Notes under the pieces: generated by a model
What the model was told of the DNA's origin: nothing
Seen by the model: only the letters and a program-made list of their open reading frames with translations
The model's database searches: none
Assembly: GCF_900182745.1 (NCBI RefSeq)
Contig: NZ_FXTY01000003.1
Span: 1 to 64,000, forward strand
Length of the DNA stretch: 64,000 bases
Source of the DNA: Shimia sagamensis
GTDB taxonomy: Bacteria > Pseudomonadota > Alphaproteobacteria > Rhodobacterales > Rhodobacteraceae
Direction of reading: 5' to 3'
Shown: one piece after another, positions 26,060-35,606 of the stretch
Layout: every line of letters starts with the position of its first letter
Position numbering within the stretch: the stretch's first letter is position 1
Program-made: the position numbers and the translations under genes

Positions 26060-27742
26060 TCACCGCTTGGGTGTTTGGGTCATGTACAGGAATTCCTGCA
26101 CCGCTGCGACGGACTCGGGTCGCAGGTTGTCGATGCCCTCATAAGGCATCCCAATTGCAGGCCCCTCACTGGGATAGGCTTCTTTGCGCTGCAGATGTCG
26201 CTGGATCATCCGTACAAACTTGGCACCTCCCCAGGCGCCAATCTCAGTGGAAACCGGGTATCTTTCCTGAGGATCCCGAAACAGATCATAGAAGTCCGCC
26301 AAAATGGCATTGTCGATGTTTCCGCCTGGGATCGCGAGTTTGTACTGCTCTTTCACCACGGCTTCGAGCTTACCGATGTTGTAGAGGAAGACGTAGTCAC
26401 GACGCCCATGTGAGTCTCCGTTGAGCAGCATGGAAGTCTGGTCAATCCCGTCAATTATTCGATCCTTCGGAATACCCGCCATTGCGCCGCCAACCCTGGA
26501 AATGGTGGTAAAGAAATCAGTGACATGAAAGATGTCGTTAGCAATGGAATCTGCCTCGATCATGCCGGGCCAACGCACAAAAGCATCGACCCGAACGCCA
26601 CCTTCAAGGGTGGATCCCTTACCGCCGCGGTATAGCATGGGTGTATACCCTGACTGCGGTGAGTATTTGGTGAAATGGCCGTTGTCCCCCATGATAATCA
26701 CGATCGTGTTGTCGGCCACACCCAATGTGTCCATTTCGGACATAAGCTCACCAATCCACTGATCGACCAGCTTCATCTTCTCGACGTAAGTACCGCCATT
26801 TGGCGTGGTGTATTCGTCGGTTGTGGTTCTTGGGCCAACCAGAGGATACAGCGGCCAAAATTGGAGAAAGAACGGCTCATCTTTGGCCGCAAGCGTCTGC
26901 AATTGCTCTCGCGTTTGTTCAAAGTAGCGCACGTTCATGTCGTGGTACTTTGCCTCAGTCCAACGTTCGCCGACTTCCATGTGCACTTCGTTGACGTTCT
27001 GATCTCGAGTACCTTCTACGCCAGTCACCATGGCGGATGAATCTGTGCGCAGCCAACCGTCCAAAGTGTAGCGACCATCGTAGTTGTTATCGCCAATCCC
27101 GATGGAGACTTCCTCGTCGGCGGCATCATCGTGATAAATTGTCAGTTGGCCCTGTTGATGGATAGGAAATGCGGCATAGTCAAAGCCCTGAAAATTGGGC
27201 CAGGACTCCTTGATGTCGCCCATATGCCATTTGCCAACGTGGGAGGTGTTATAGCCCACGTCTGACAAAACTTCGGCCAGTGTTACCTCCTTGCCCGCAA
27301 GACCAAAGCCGGAGATATCGACGGCCGTGTTACCCATGCCGTTGCGGTGTGGCTGACGGCCAGTCATGAAAGCAACGCGGGTTGGGGTGCAGGATGGTTC
27401 TGTATACATCCGCGACAAGCGCATCCCTTCGCGGGCAAATTCGTTGATCGCCCGCGTTTCATAGCCACGTACTGCGTTCAGCGTGGGGTTGCCCAGGTCG
27501 CCAAAGCCGATGTCGTCGATCAGGATGTAGAATATATTAGGTGGCTTGCCTCCATTGGCTTCGCGAAACTCCGCCAAAGCATTGTCAAGCGCGTCATCCT
27601 CTGCGGCCCAACGATCCCTGTTTTGCTCCTCGAGAATGTAGTATTCTGCATCGCGCACAATCTCGCCGTGGGCTGTTGTACCCGACCACAGCAGCATTGC
27701 AGCGGACGCTCCTTTTAGGAGTGTTGAGAGTGATAATCTCAT
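26060..27742 (-). CDS. Secreted type I sulfatase
   Basis: This 560-aa sulfatase has a signal peptide (about 1-26, ending TTAHG). The metal pair DD is at 76-77, and the formylglycine motif CTPTR with Cys at 118 precedes TGRQPHRNG. There is a central GDNG metal site and RGGKGSTLEGGVRVDAFVRWPG. AAGGAGGAATAAGCGTC gives a very strong ribosome site. It is close in pattern to the sulfatase at 32.2 kb, and both end with the same ...GIDNLRPES...REIF/EFL type of tail. It hydrolyses a sulfate ester in the periplasm, with glycan specificity undetermined. It lies downstream of the DUF3179-like gene on the same strand. Confidence 0.95.
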   Translation of the reverse strand: MRLSLSTLLKGASAAMLLWSGTTAHGEIVRDAEYYILEEQNRDRWAAEDDALDNALAEFREANGGKPPNIFYILIDDIGFGDLGNPTLNAVRGYETRAINEFAREGMRLSRMYTEPSCTPTRVAFMTGRQPHRNGMGNTAVDISGFGLAGKEVTLAEVLSDVGYNTSHVGKWHMGDIKESWPNFQGFDYAAFPIHQQGQLTIYHDDAADEEVSIGIGDNNYDGRYTLDGWLRTDSSAMVTGVEGTRDQNVNEVHMEVGERWTEAKYHDMNVRYFEQTREQLQTLAAKDEPFFLQFWPLYPLVGPRTTTDEYTTPNGGTYVEKMKLVDQWIGELMSEMDTLGVADNTIVIIMGDNGHFTKYSPQSGYTPMLYRGGKGSTLEGGVRVDAFVRWPGMIEADSIANDIFHVTDFFTTISRVGGAMAGIPKDRIIDGIDQTSMLLNGDSHGRRDYVFLYNIGKLEAVVKEQYKLAIPGGNIDNAILADFYDLFRDPQERYPVSTEIGAWGGAKFVRMIQRHLQRKEAYPSEGPAIGMPYEGIDNLRPESVAAVQEFLYMTQTPKR

Positions 27743-27942
27743 GACGCTTATTCCTCCTTGTTATTCAAAATTCAAACGGCGTACCAGCTCTTCAAAGGAT
27801 TGCCGGGAAGTCGTGCTTGGCCCATTTCTACACCCACTTGAAAAAGTGGCGGCGATGACACGCTGCATTCGCTCCGTTCCCAAAAGAGCAAACCCACGAA
27901 CCGCATCGGTGAATGTTGGTCATGGCCATCTCCCCAAATCAA

Positions 27943-29154
27943 TCACTCAACACGATTGATCTCTGTATGTGGGAAGAATTCAGCCCAGACGTGCCAAAAC
28001 ATACCGGGTTTTACGTCTGAGGACCGCTTCAAAGTAGCATCCGGCGTCTCGCCCCAGAAGTTGATCTGCGTCACCGGTTTTCCGGTGTCATTCACCCAGA
28101 TGTTCACGCTTTCGTAAATAGGATCCCAAGACAGAACAAGCGCTTGCCCGCCAACCTCGGTATTGATCACCCCGCCTTGTTCGACGACAAAATCATCGGT
28201 CCAACAACACGCATCCCCACCTATATTCACGCCCCACACGTAGGATTTTGTAGGCAGTCGCGGATCAATTGGCCGCTCAAGATTTTGCATGACCGGTTTG
28301 GCTTCGGTGTGATGCTTTTGGATCGTGGCGGTGAACGCGAGTTCCATAGCCGTGTCTAGGAGATACAAAAACGGATTAGATGGTGGCTTGTTAAGAAAGA
28401 CTTGGCCTTTAGGAAAGGCCTTTTGGAAGCCTCGAAAGGTCATGCGAAAGGTCGGCCAGGGACGCATTGTCAGCGAAGGGCGCAATGGACAGGCCGGTCC
28501 ATCGGTACCCAAATCCTGATCGTTGGCGCGAAAACCATAAATCTGCTGAAGTGGCTCGCCGGTATTGTTATCACGCAAGACCAGATTGTTGCCGTGTTGT
28601 GCAAGCACCTCCAGCTCTATTTTTTCGCCTTCAACTTCAGGCGTGTACCCCAAACCCAAGTTTGCTATGGCGCAAAATGTCATCACAACGTTTTCGCCTT
28701 CCAGCCCCTCTTCTGTCCCAGCCAAATGGGGCCGCATGATCTGGGATTGAGGGTGAGCACGTGCGACGCCATTGTTTTCGAGCACGATCACCTGTGTTGT
28801 CGGGCTGACAAACTCTTTTGCCTCTTCAATGCTATAGAATTTGGCTTTGTCTTTCTGGTTGCGAAGTCCAAGGTGAACATAAATCCAAGTAAAGGCGACC
28901 AATCCAAGTGTGAGTATGGTTGCCCCCCAAAACACCCAGCCAACACCGCTGCCAAACCAAAGATGCGCAACAGCGGAAACAGCCCAAGCACCTAGGCCAA
29001 CGACTAGAAACTGATACTCGTAGCGAATAAACCGATCCACGTTTTTGCGTTTCGTCGTGATGAACAGCTGCGGAATATCTCCAAGGTCACGAAAATAGAC
29101 TGCTGCGACAAAAATTGACAAAGCCGTTGTGAAATAAAAAAGAAGTTCGGCCAA
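27943..29154 (-). CDS. DUF3179-like membrane-anchored protein
   Basis: This 403-aa protein has three N-terminal membrane segments (about 3-18, 47-67, 73-93), then a large soluble domain. The soluble part follows DUF3179 layout: MTFCAIANLGLGYTPEVEG, NNLVLRDNNTGEPLQQIYGF, FRGFQKAFPKG, YVWGVNIGGDACCWTDDF and SWDPIYESVNIWV. A Cys pair (ACCW) is present. The start is TTG, supported by GGGAGATACGA upstream. The function of DUF3179 is unknown. Its place among sulfatase genes suggests a role in glycan handling or sensing at the membrane. Confidence 0.6.
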   Translation of the reverse strand: MAELLFYFTTALSIFVAAVYFRDLGDIPQLFITTKRKNVDRFIRYEYQFLVVGLGAWAVSAVAHLWFGSGVGWVFWGATILTLGLVAFTWIYVHLGLRNQKDKAKFYSIEEAKEFVSPTTQVIVLENNGVARAHPQSQIMRPHLAGTEEGLEGENVVMTFCAIANLGLGYTPEVEGEKIELEVLAQHGNNLVLRDNNTGEPLQQIYGFRANDQDLGTDGPACPLRPSLTMRPWPTFRMTFRGFQKAFPKGQVFLNKPPSNPFLYLLDTAMELAFTATIQKHHTEAKPVMQNLERPIDPRLPTKSYVWGVNIGGDACCWTDDFVVEQGGVINTEVGGQALVLSWDPIYESVNIWVNDTGKPVTQINFWGETPDATLKRSSDVKPGMFWHVWAEFFPHTEINRVE

Positions 29155-29486
29155 TCGTATCTCCCAGATAGAATAATTTGACAGCGCGCCCGTGTTCTTC
29201 TTTACCGTAGTGCGGCTTGGCCGTTTGAGGCAACCTTCGAGTTTCCAAAGAATTGTTCAAACACTCTAGATGATACCCGTCTAAAATGCGGCTTTTCAAG
29301 CTGGCCGATAGGACGTGCTCGTACAGCGGCACCGGCCAATTTTTAACGAAAGTGCATCAAATGCCTTTTGACTGTTTTGACACGTTTCTTTGCAAAGTTT
29401 CGGGGATCAAATTGATTACCTTTGGAGATCACGCCAAGTTGCCCTTAAGGTTGACCGGATATTTTTCAAAACAATGGAGCAAATTT
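29155..29486. promoter_or_regulatory. Divergent promoter region
   Basis: This 332-bp non-coding region separates the leftward DUF3179-like gene from the rightward outer-membrane gene and must carry both promoters. I see no strong palindrome or riboswitch-like structure. An in-frame extension of the rightward gene covers it but lacks signal-peptide logic. Confidence 0.5.
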
Positions 29487-30293
29487 ATGGAACGATTTTC
29501 CTTTCGGCCTCTTGCGGCCGCGGCATGTTCGGCGCTTGCTCTAACGGCCCCTTTTTCTGCAACGGCACAATCGCTTCCAGCCCCTGGTCAATCGGAGAAC
29601 GGTTGGCGCCACGCAATCGCTGCGTACATGTTTGCCCCTGTTCGCACCAAGGGTACTTCGACAATAAATGGCAATTCAGTGCCAATTGACTTGGATCTCG
29701 GAGACGTCCTGGATTTGCTCGATTTTGCCGCAGCGGGACGATACGAGGCCTGGAACAATGATTTTGGTCTGATTTTTGACGCGAACTATGTTGCGATCGA
29801 AGCGGATGGCAACTTGCCTGGCCCAGCTGGCGCAGCCTTCGACGTTACCGTACGGCAAAAGTGGTTGGCGCTTCTGGGTGCTTACCGGATTGCCAATGGC
29901 ACATATGGAGACAACTCGCGCCGCTATGCTGTCGATCTGCAAGGCGGGGTGCGTTACAACAATCTCAAGCAAGAAGTGAATATCGGTCCTGCACCAACTG
30001 CCGGTGGCGACGAAGGCTGGTGGGAGCCTGTGGTCGGCGCGCGCGGCATGTGGCGCCTCAATGACAAGTGGACCACAATCGCGTCAGTCGACGTGGGCGG
30101 ATTTGGGGCTGGTGGGAACGACCTGCAAGTTGGCGCCAATGTGGGATTTGACTACCAACCCTGGGACAACACCGCTATCACATTTGGCTACCGCTACTAT
30201 AGCATGGACTACTCAACCACGCTTTCAGGGGGCGCCTTTGCATACGACACCACCCAGCATGGACCTTACGTCGGGGTGAAGTTTTTCTTTTAA
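29487..30293 (+). CDS. Outer-membrane beta-barrel protein
   Basis: This 268-aa protein starts MERFSFRPLAAAACSAL after GGAGCAAATTT. The signal peptide ends TAQS near residue 27. The body alternates short amphipathic strands and turns (FGLIFDANYVAIEAD, RYAVDLQGGVRYNNL, TAITFGYRYYSMDY) and ends with aromatic VGVKFFF, a typical barrel-assembly C-terminus. It may be a porin-like channel or a structural barrel. Sitting between sulfatase genes, it could admit sulfated oligosaccharides, but that is inference from position. Confidence 0.8.
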   Translation: MERFSFRPLAAAACSALALTAPFSATAQSLPAPGQSENGWRHAIAAYMFAPVRTKGTSTINGNSVPIDLDLGDVLDLLDFAAAGRYEAWNNDFGLIFDANYVAIEADGNLPGPAGAAFDVTVRQKWLALLGAYRIANGTYGDNSRRYAVDLQGGVRYNNLKQEVNIGPAPTAGGDEGWWEPVVGARGMWRLNDKWTTIASVDVGGFGAGGNDLQVGANVGFDYQPWDNTAITFGYRYYSMDYSTTLSGGAFAYDTTQHGPYVGVKFFF

Positions 30294-30495
30294 AGTCAAT
30301 GGCTTGCGTGGAAACCACTTACTCGGCGCATAAAAGTATTTCAAAGCCACCTGGTTTCAAGACTGGCTTGATCGAGACCAGGCGCAAAAGCACCTGAGAA
30401 TGCAGCGCAAGCTCGAATTGTTTGAATCTATCGAATTGGTGCGAAAATATTGTTTCGCGCCAATTCCCAGCCTTGAGATCAAGGCTTTCAACCCA

Positions 30496-32166
30496 TTACC
30501 TGGACACTTCAGTGAGTACCCGACCGGACGCACCGCTTGGCTGTGTTGTGCCGAACAAATTTGCTAAAGTTACGGCCACATCCGTCGTGGAAACGCGTCT
30601 ATCGACTTTGCTTCGTTCCACCCCCTTCCCTGAAAATATGACGGGTACATGTGTGTCATAACGCCAGGGAGAACCATGCATGACCGCCACAGCCCCCGGG
30701 TCGAGCAGGAACGAGTACGCTGACTGCACGACGTAAACGTCGCCGGAGCGGGCCGGATGAAAATTGTTGCGGATTGGGATTTCGACAAAATCGCCGCGCT
30801 GTTCATCCATGGGAACCTTAGGCACTGCTATGGCTATGCCTTCTCGGGCGGACATAGCCTGAACAACCAGGCGGTCAATTTCCCGTGGGTCAACGCCTGA
30901 GGCAGAAATGTTGGCGTGGTCGTAGTAGATGTAAGGTCGGAAGAACGCCCTGATCGCATTTTCGACTCCCAGCGCTTCTTCAATTTCGGCGTTGAGGTCA
31001 AACATGATCGCTGTGTGGCCGTTGCGCGCGGTTTGATGCCCAAGGCTGGCCATAAGCTCCGGCATTTCCGGCATGCCATGATCCGCTGACAATATGTAAA
31101 GCACGTCATCACGCCCGACTTCAGTGTCCAAAAAACCAAATAGATCTGCCAAAGTCAGATCGAGGGCACGTACCATTTCTTCGCTTTCCAAGCTGGACGG
31201 ACCAAAGAAATGGTTAGATGCGTCAACACCGGAGAAGCTGAGGCTCAAGTAATCAGGAAATGCGTCCTGTCCCAAAGCTTCTGCCAAGACGGCAGCCTTG
31301 CCAAACTCAGCCGTTAGCTTGTCCCCTTGTGGGCTCAGCAAAAGCTGTGTGTAGTACAAGCCATCTTCAGGGGTGCCGTAGGTATGCGGGAAGGTTACCC
31401 CAAAGCCTTTCAAGTCAGCCTCATAGTCACGGTCGTCATTGGCTGCGAGCAGATAGCTGTCTTTGTCCGCATGTAGCGTCCATTGCTGACCAATCATGGC
31501 GTCCGCTGGGCGCTCTGCGTTCCACTCCATCACCCAGTCTGGGTACGTGTCGTAGTAATAAGCGCTGGTTTGGTAAGCGCCGGTGTCCGTGCTCATCCAA
31601 AAGGCCTTGCCGGATTTGCCTGCCATGGACACAGAAGAACGATCCTTGCCAGACACGCTGAACACTTTTGACATTCCATTGTTGGATTTGATCAGCTCGT
31701 CGCCAAAGGTTGACGCCAAAATGTTGAGAGGGGAGCGACCGTCAGATTGCGCAGCCGCTTGAGTGGGATCGACTTGGTCTCCGCCTTGGTCAAACCCTTC
31801 GAGAGGCAGCAAGGGAAAGTTCGCATCCTCAATATTGTAAACCAATCGTCCGTCTGATGTGTCAAACCACGCGTTGCCAATCATGCCATGTTCTGACGGA
31901 TGTGCGCCTGTGGCCAATGTGGCATGCCCAACGATGGTCTCTGTGTTGGCATGATCGTGATGCGCATCGGTGTACCACACGCCGTTGTTGATTAGCCTCA
32001 TGAAACCATCTTCTGAGAACGACGGTTGATATCTGCTCAATAAATCGCCGCGCAGCCCGTCCACCGTGATCTGCACAATCAAACGTGTGTCAGCATGGAC
32101 CGCCTGGCCTAGCAGGCCAATTGCCAAAGTCGCGCCGGTTAGTTTGGAAAAGGAGGATAAGGCCAT
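30496..32166 (-). CDS. Secreted PafA-like alkaline phosphatase/phosphodiesterase
   Basis: This 556-aa alkaline-phosphatase-superfamily enzyme has a signal peptide (about 1-25, ending VHA). Metal ligands are expected from VDGLRGD (residues 35-41), a nucleophile Thr in ANTETIVGHATLATG (about 73-87), FSGVDASNHFFG and YILSADHGMPEMPE. These are PafA features rather than sulfatase ones: no CxPxR motif is present. It likely removes phosphate monoesters in the periplasm. It is encoded downstream of a sulfatase on the same strand, separated by a hairpin, suggesting coordinated removal of sulfate and phosphate groups. Confidence 0.85.
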   Translation of the reverse strand: MALSSFSKLTGATLAIGLLGQAVHADTRLIVQITVDGLRGDLLSRYQPSFSEDGFMRLINNGVWYTDAHHDHANTETIVGHATLATGAHPSEHGMIGNAWFDTSDGRLVYNIEDANFPLLPLEGFDQGGDQVDPTQAAAQSDGRSPLNILASTFGDELIKSNNGMSKVFSVSGKDRSSVSMAGKSGKAFWMSTDTGAYQTSAYYYDTYPDWVMEWNAERPADAMIGQQWTLHADKDSYLLAANDDRDYEADLKGFGVTFPHTYGTPEDGLYYTQLLLSPQGDKLTAEFGKAAVLAEALGQDAFPDYLSLSFSGVDASNHFFGPSSLESEEMVRALDLTLADLFGFLDTEVGRDDVLYILSADHGMPEMPELMASLGHQTARNGHTAIMFDLNAEIEEALGVENAIRAFFRPYIYYDHANISASGVDPREIDRLVVQAMSAREGIAIAVPKVPMDEQRGDFVEIPIRNNFHPARSGDVYVVQSAYSFLLDPGAVAVMHGSPWRYDTHVPVIFSGKGVERSKVDRRVSTTDVAVTLANLFGTTQPSGASGRVLTEVSR

Positions 32167-32203
32167 CTCAAACAGCTCCGCTTCAAAGTTGGGAAGTGTA
32201 TGT

Positions 32204-32233
32204 TGACGGCGCGCAACATGCTACGCGCCGTCA
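32204..32233 (-). terminator. Hairpin between sulfatase and phosphatase genes
   Basis: Perfect 10-bp arms TGACGGCGCG/CGCGCCGTCA with a 10-nt loop lie just after the sulfatase stop and before the phosphatase start on the minus strand. It may attenuate read-through or stabilise the upstream message; no T-run is evident. Confidence 0.55.
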
Positions 32234-32239
32234 GAGTTC

Positions 32240-33883
32240 TTACTTTACTGGTTGCCAGCTCTGGAAGATTTCACGTGCCTGTTGGCTTTCTGGCCGCAGG
32301 TTGTCAATGCCGTTGTAGGGCGTGTCTTTTCCAAGCGCCAAATGGGGATACTGTGCGATTGTCAGCTGGTGACGTTTGACCATGTCCTGGAAGGACGCCC
32401 CGCTCCAAAGTGAATAGCCCACTTGAGCATGTTCTTCGCGAGGATCACGATACAGATTAAACACGTCGGCAGCGGCGCCCGGCTGACCAGCGGTTGGCAG
32501 GTGCATTTTGAACTCCTGCTTCACGACCGACCGCAGAACAGGACCTTCATATACATACACGTAGTCACGGCGCCCATTTCCTTCGCCTTCAAGCAGAAGA
32601 GCCGTCTGGTCAATGCCGTCGATGACCCGATCACGGGGAATAAAATCGGTTGCCCCGGCGATTCGCGCAAAGGTGGTGAAAAGGTCGGACACATGAACCA
32701 TGTCGCCTGCCGCGCTACCCGGCTCAATGGCCGCTGGCCAACGAATGAACGCGTCCGTGCGCACACCGCCTTCAAGGTGTTGCGTTTTGCCGCCACGGTA
32801 GATCAGCTGGTTGAATCCTGAGGTGCCCTCATAGTGATACATCAAACCGTTGTCGGCCATGATCATCACGATCGTGTTGTCGGCCTCACCGGTCTCCTCA
32901 AGTTTTGCCAACAGATCGCCAATCCAAGCGTCCAAGAGTTGCAGCTTGTCAGCATGAAAACCGCCGTTACGCGACAATGCCTCCTCTGGATACACAAAAT
33001 TCAAAGGATAAAGCGGCCAATACTGTAAGAAAAACGGTTCGTCCTTGGCTGCGAGGCCCTCAAGCTGCTCCATAATTTGACGCTGATAGCGTTCGTTCAT
33101 CTCTTCGTATTTGGCCTGTGTCCATTTTTCGCCAGGTTCCATATCGACTTCGCGCGCAGTACCGCCTGCTTCGCCTTCGACACCGGTCACAAGGCCGTAG
33201 GGCTTAAACCGCTGATCAAGCTGGAACTGATTGTTCTGACCGCTTTCCGCATAGCCAAGCATGTTGTTGGTTCGCATTGTGTCCTCAGTCATCAGACTAA
33301 GCTGCACCTGCTGATGCAGAGGGAAGGCAGCCCAGTCAAAACCTTGGTTGTGGGGATAGGCTTCTTCGATGTCACCTTGGTGCCATTTGCCGACATGCGA
33401 AGTGTTGTAGCCAACCTCTTTCAACAACTCAGGAAGCGTCACCTCCTGTGCAGACAGGCCTTCGCCAACCAAAGCCACTTTCACCTCGTCGACCCCGGCG
33501 CGGACAGGATGACGACCCGTCAACATCGCGGTACGCGTTGGAGTACAGGACGGCTCCGTATACATGCGCATCAAAGACATGCCCTCTTGGGCAAAGTTGT
33601 TGATATTCGGCGTGTCAAATCCGGTCACATAATTCATGGTCCGGTTGCCCATTTGACCAAAGCTTACATCGTCGATCAGAATGTAGAGAAAATTTGGCGA
33701 CCCGCCGTTGGTCTCCCGAATTTGAGTTAGCTTCTGTTCGATTTCAACGTCTTGGGCATCCCATTGATCGCCAAATTGGGCGCGCAGGTAATTGAATTCG
33801 CCGTCGTGGACGATTGGATCGCCCTCCGCCAATGCAACCGCCGCGCTAAGCGCGAGAGCCGACATGGAGTAAAGTAACTTCAT
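32240..33883 (-). CDS. Secreted type I sulfatase
   Basis: This 547-aa sulfatase has a signal peptide (about 1-19, ending VALAE). DD metal ligands are at 71-72, and CTPTR with Cys113 precedes TGRHPVRAG. There is a MADNG metal site and RGGKTQHLEGGVRTDAFIRWP. TGGGAGGACACTGCA gives a strong start. It is a paralogue of the sulfatase at 26.1 kb. It follows the 86-aa gene by 22 bp and faces the winged-helix/TPR regulator gene across a short divergent promoter, so that regulator may control it. Confidence 0.95.
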   Translation of the reverse strand: MKLLYSMSALALSAAVALAEGDPIVHDGEFNYLRAQFGDQWDAQDVEIEQKLTQIRETNGGSPNFLYILIDDVSFGQMGNRTMNYVTGFDTPNINNFAQEGMSLMRMYTEPSCTPTRTAMLTGRHPVRAGVDEVKVALVGEGLSAQEVTLPELLKEVGYNTSHVGKWHQGDIEEAYPHNQGFDWAAFPLHQQVQLSLMTEDTMRTNNMLGYAESGQNNQFQLDQRFKPYGLVTGVEGEAGGTAREVDMEPGEKWTQAKYEEMNERYQRQIMEQLEGLAAKDEPFFLQYWPLYPLNFVYPEEALSRNGGFHADKLQLLDAWIGDLLAKLEETGEADNTIVMIMADNGLMYHYEGTSGFNQLIYRGGKTQHLEGGVRTDAFIRWPAAIEPGSAAGDMVHVSDLFTTFARIAGATDFIPRDRVIDGIDQTALLLEGEGNGRRDYVYVYEGPVLRSVVKQEFKMHLPTAGQPGAAADVFNLYRDPREEHAQVGYSLWSGASFQDMVKRHQLTIAQYPHLALGKDTPYNGIDNLRPESQQAREIFQSWQPVK

Positions 33884-33905
33884 TGCAGTGTCCTCCCAAT
33901 AAGAA

Positions 33906-34166
33906 TTAGTCTGATTTCGCGTCGCGATGTCGCGACAAAGTGGTCCGGATTTCTTGCCGAAGGTCCTCGAGACTTTCGGTCAAGTCGGCCAGAAAGCGTT
34001 CGTCGTTGGGCTTGTTTTGCTGGGAAACTCTCAGAATCTCCATTTTGATGGCGGCAAAGTCAGCGCACGCCTCACGGAAGGCTTTGTTGGATTTTCGCGC
34101 AGCACAAAGCATTTCAAAGTCGGAAGGAAAGTCTAGAAAGAGAATTTCATCTTCGGTCATCGTCAC
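33906..34166 (-). CDS. Small acidic helical protein upstream of sulfatase
   Basis: This 86-aa protein starts MTMTEDEILFLDFPSDFEML and is all-helical by pattern, with three short helices and no signal or membrane segment. The family is not recognised. It sits 22 bp upstream of a sulfatase gene on the same strand, so it is probably the first gene of that operon. The ribosome site is weak; the second Met is an alternative start. Confidence 0.5.
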   Translation of the reverse strand: MTMTEDEILFLDFPSDFEMLCAARKSNKAFREACADFAAIKMEILRVSQQNKPNDERFLADLTESLEDLRQEIRTTLSRHRDAKSD

Positions 34167-34286
34167 ATCGCAATAGCTTACAACTCATTGCCTTAGCAGA
34201 CCGGATTTTGACGTCGATTTACAGGTTTCAGCGCGCATGTTACCGTAGCATGAGCACTTCACCTCATTGAAAATATAGATATTTAT

Positions 34287-35606
34287 ATGCCTGGCGACAC
34301 TAGAGATCCACACACAGAAAACCGCTTAGCACCTGAAGGTGTGCGTCAGTATCTAGCAAAAATAGTGGCGTCAGAGACGTTTGCTAGCTCCGCAAGGATG
34401 CAAGACATCTTGCGCTATGTGGTCGAAGAAAAGCTCGCGGATCGCGGTAGCAGCATAAAAGCCACCACTATTGGTATGGACGTTCACGGGTATTCTCCCG
34501 AGGAGATATCGGACCGCGCAGGCGTTGTCCGGGTTGACGCCGGTCGCGTACGTCGCAAGCTAGAAACGTACTACGAAACTGAGGGAAAAACTGACGAGAT
34601 CCAGATCTCATTACCAACAGGCACATACGAGCCGGAAATTGTCGCTTTGGAAATTGAAAAAACCGCGACGCACAACTCAAAACATCCAAAAGCTCGCGCT
34701 GTTCTAGTAGTAGGGTGCACCTTAGCAATTGCAGTTGGGGCTTGGGCGTTGAACCGTGCAACACACAAAAGCGATCCTCCCAAAAATTCCATTCTGGTGG
34801 ATCACAGGGAAATTTTTGACATTTCCCCCAACCGCGTTGAGGCCATAAATTTGGCAACGAAGGCGCGTGGCCTAATTTTCCCGGCAACAGACCAAGAGCG
34901 TTTGAGCATTGCCCTACAAGCTTTTCAGATATCCATCGAAAAAGATGATGTTTATTTTGGTGGGTATGCCGGGGCAGCGCAGGTGTTAGGAAGCCTAGCG
35001 CTTGTTGATATGGACCGCGAACGTTCGGAAACGAATTTGGCGTTGGCTGCACAACACAGCACTGAAGCCTTGCGCCTTGCGCCTGATCAAGCTTGGGCGT
35101 TGTCTGCTCAGGCATGGGTTGATTTCGCTTCAGACAACCACGCAAGCGCTTTGGAACTGTCTAACAGGGCCATCGAATTGGCACCTCTTGACCCACATAT
35201 CCGCGAGTTCGATTTTTTGATTTCCTTGTTCAACTCGCGGTTTGAACACATCTTGGATGAGGCCGCAGGCTTTCCCAAGGATGCCAATCAGTTGCAGGGA
35301 TATGTTTTCTCAAACGCCATTGGGTCTGCCCAGTTTCACACCGGTGACTATCTAGCTGCAATTCAAACATTCGAAGAAGCTATCGCTGCACAGGGTCCCT
35401 TTGGCCCTATTCCGCTTTCCTATCTCGCGGCGGCGTACGAAATGGCCGGAGACACGGAAAACGCCCAATTTCTTGTGTCAGTTTTGATGGGAAACTGGCC
35501 CAACGCCAGACCGGATATTTTGTTTCCTGCATTGTTCTCCGATCCAATGTCAGCGAAAACTTTGGTGGAGGCCGTCAGGAAGGCTGGCTGGGTGGCACCT
35601 GACTAG
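34287..35606 (+). CDS. Membrane-anchored winged-helix/TPR regulator
   Basis: This 439-aa protein has three parts. Residues about 15-120 resemble a winged-helix-like DNA-binding module, with SARMQDILRYVVEEKLADRG, DRAGVVRVDAGRVRRKLETYYETEG and ISLPTGTYEPEI. One membrane segment spans about 136-155. A periplasmic TPR array (about 200-420) includes ALRLAPDQAWALSAQAWVDFASDNHASALELSNRAIELAP. The layout is like CadC/ToxR-type one-component sensors. Divergent orientation 120 bp from the sulfatase operon suggests it is the local regulator, sensing a periplasmic glycan or partner protein. Confidence 0.75.
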   Translation: MPGDTRDPHTENRLAPEGVRQYLAKIVASETFASSARMQDILRYVVEEKLADRGSSIKATTIGMDVHGYSPEEISDRAGVVRVDAGRVRRKLETYYETEGKTDEIQISLPTGTYEPEIVALEIEKTATHNSKHPKARAVLVVGCTLAIAVGAWALNRATHKSDPPKNSILVDHREIFDISPNRVEAINLATKARGLIFPATDQERLSIALQAFQISIEKDDVYFGGYAGAAQVLGSLALVDMDRERSETNLALAAQHSTEALRLAPDQAWALSAQAWVDFASDNHASALELSNRAIELAPLDPHIREFDFLISLFNSRFEHILDEAAGFPKDANQLQGYVFSNAIGSAQFHTGDYLAAIQTFEEAIAAQGPFGPIPLSYLAAAYEMAGDTENAQFLVSVLMGNWPNARPDILFPALFSDPMSAKTLVEAVRKAGWVAPD

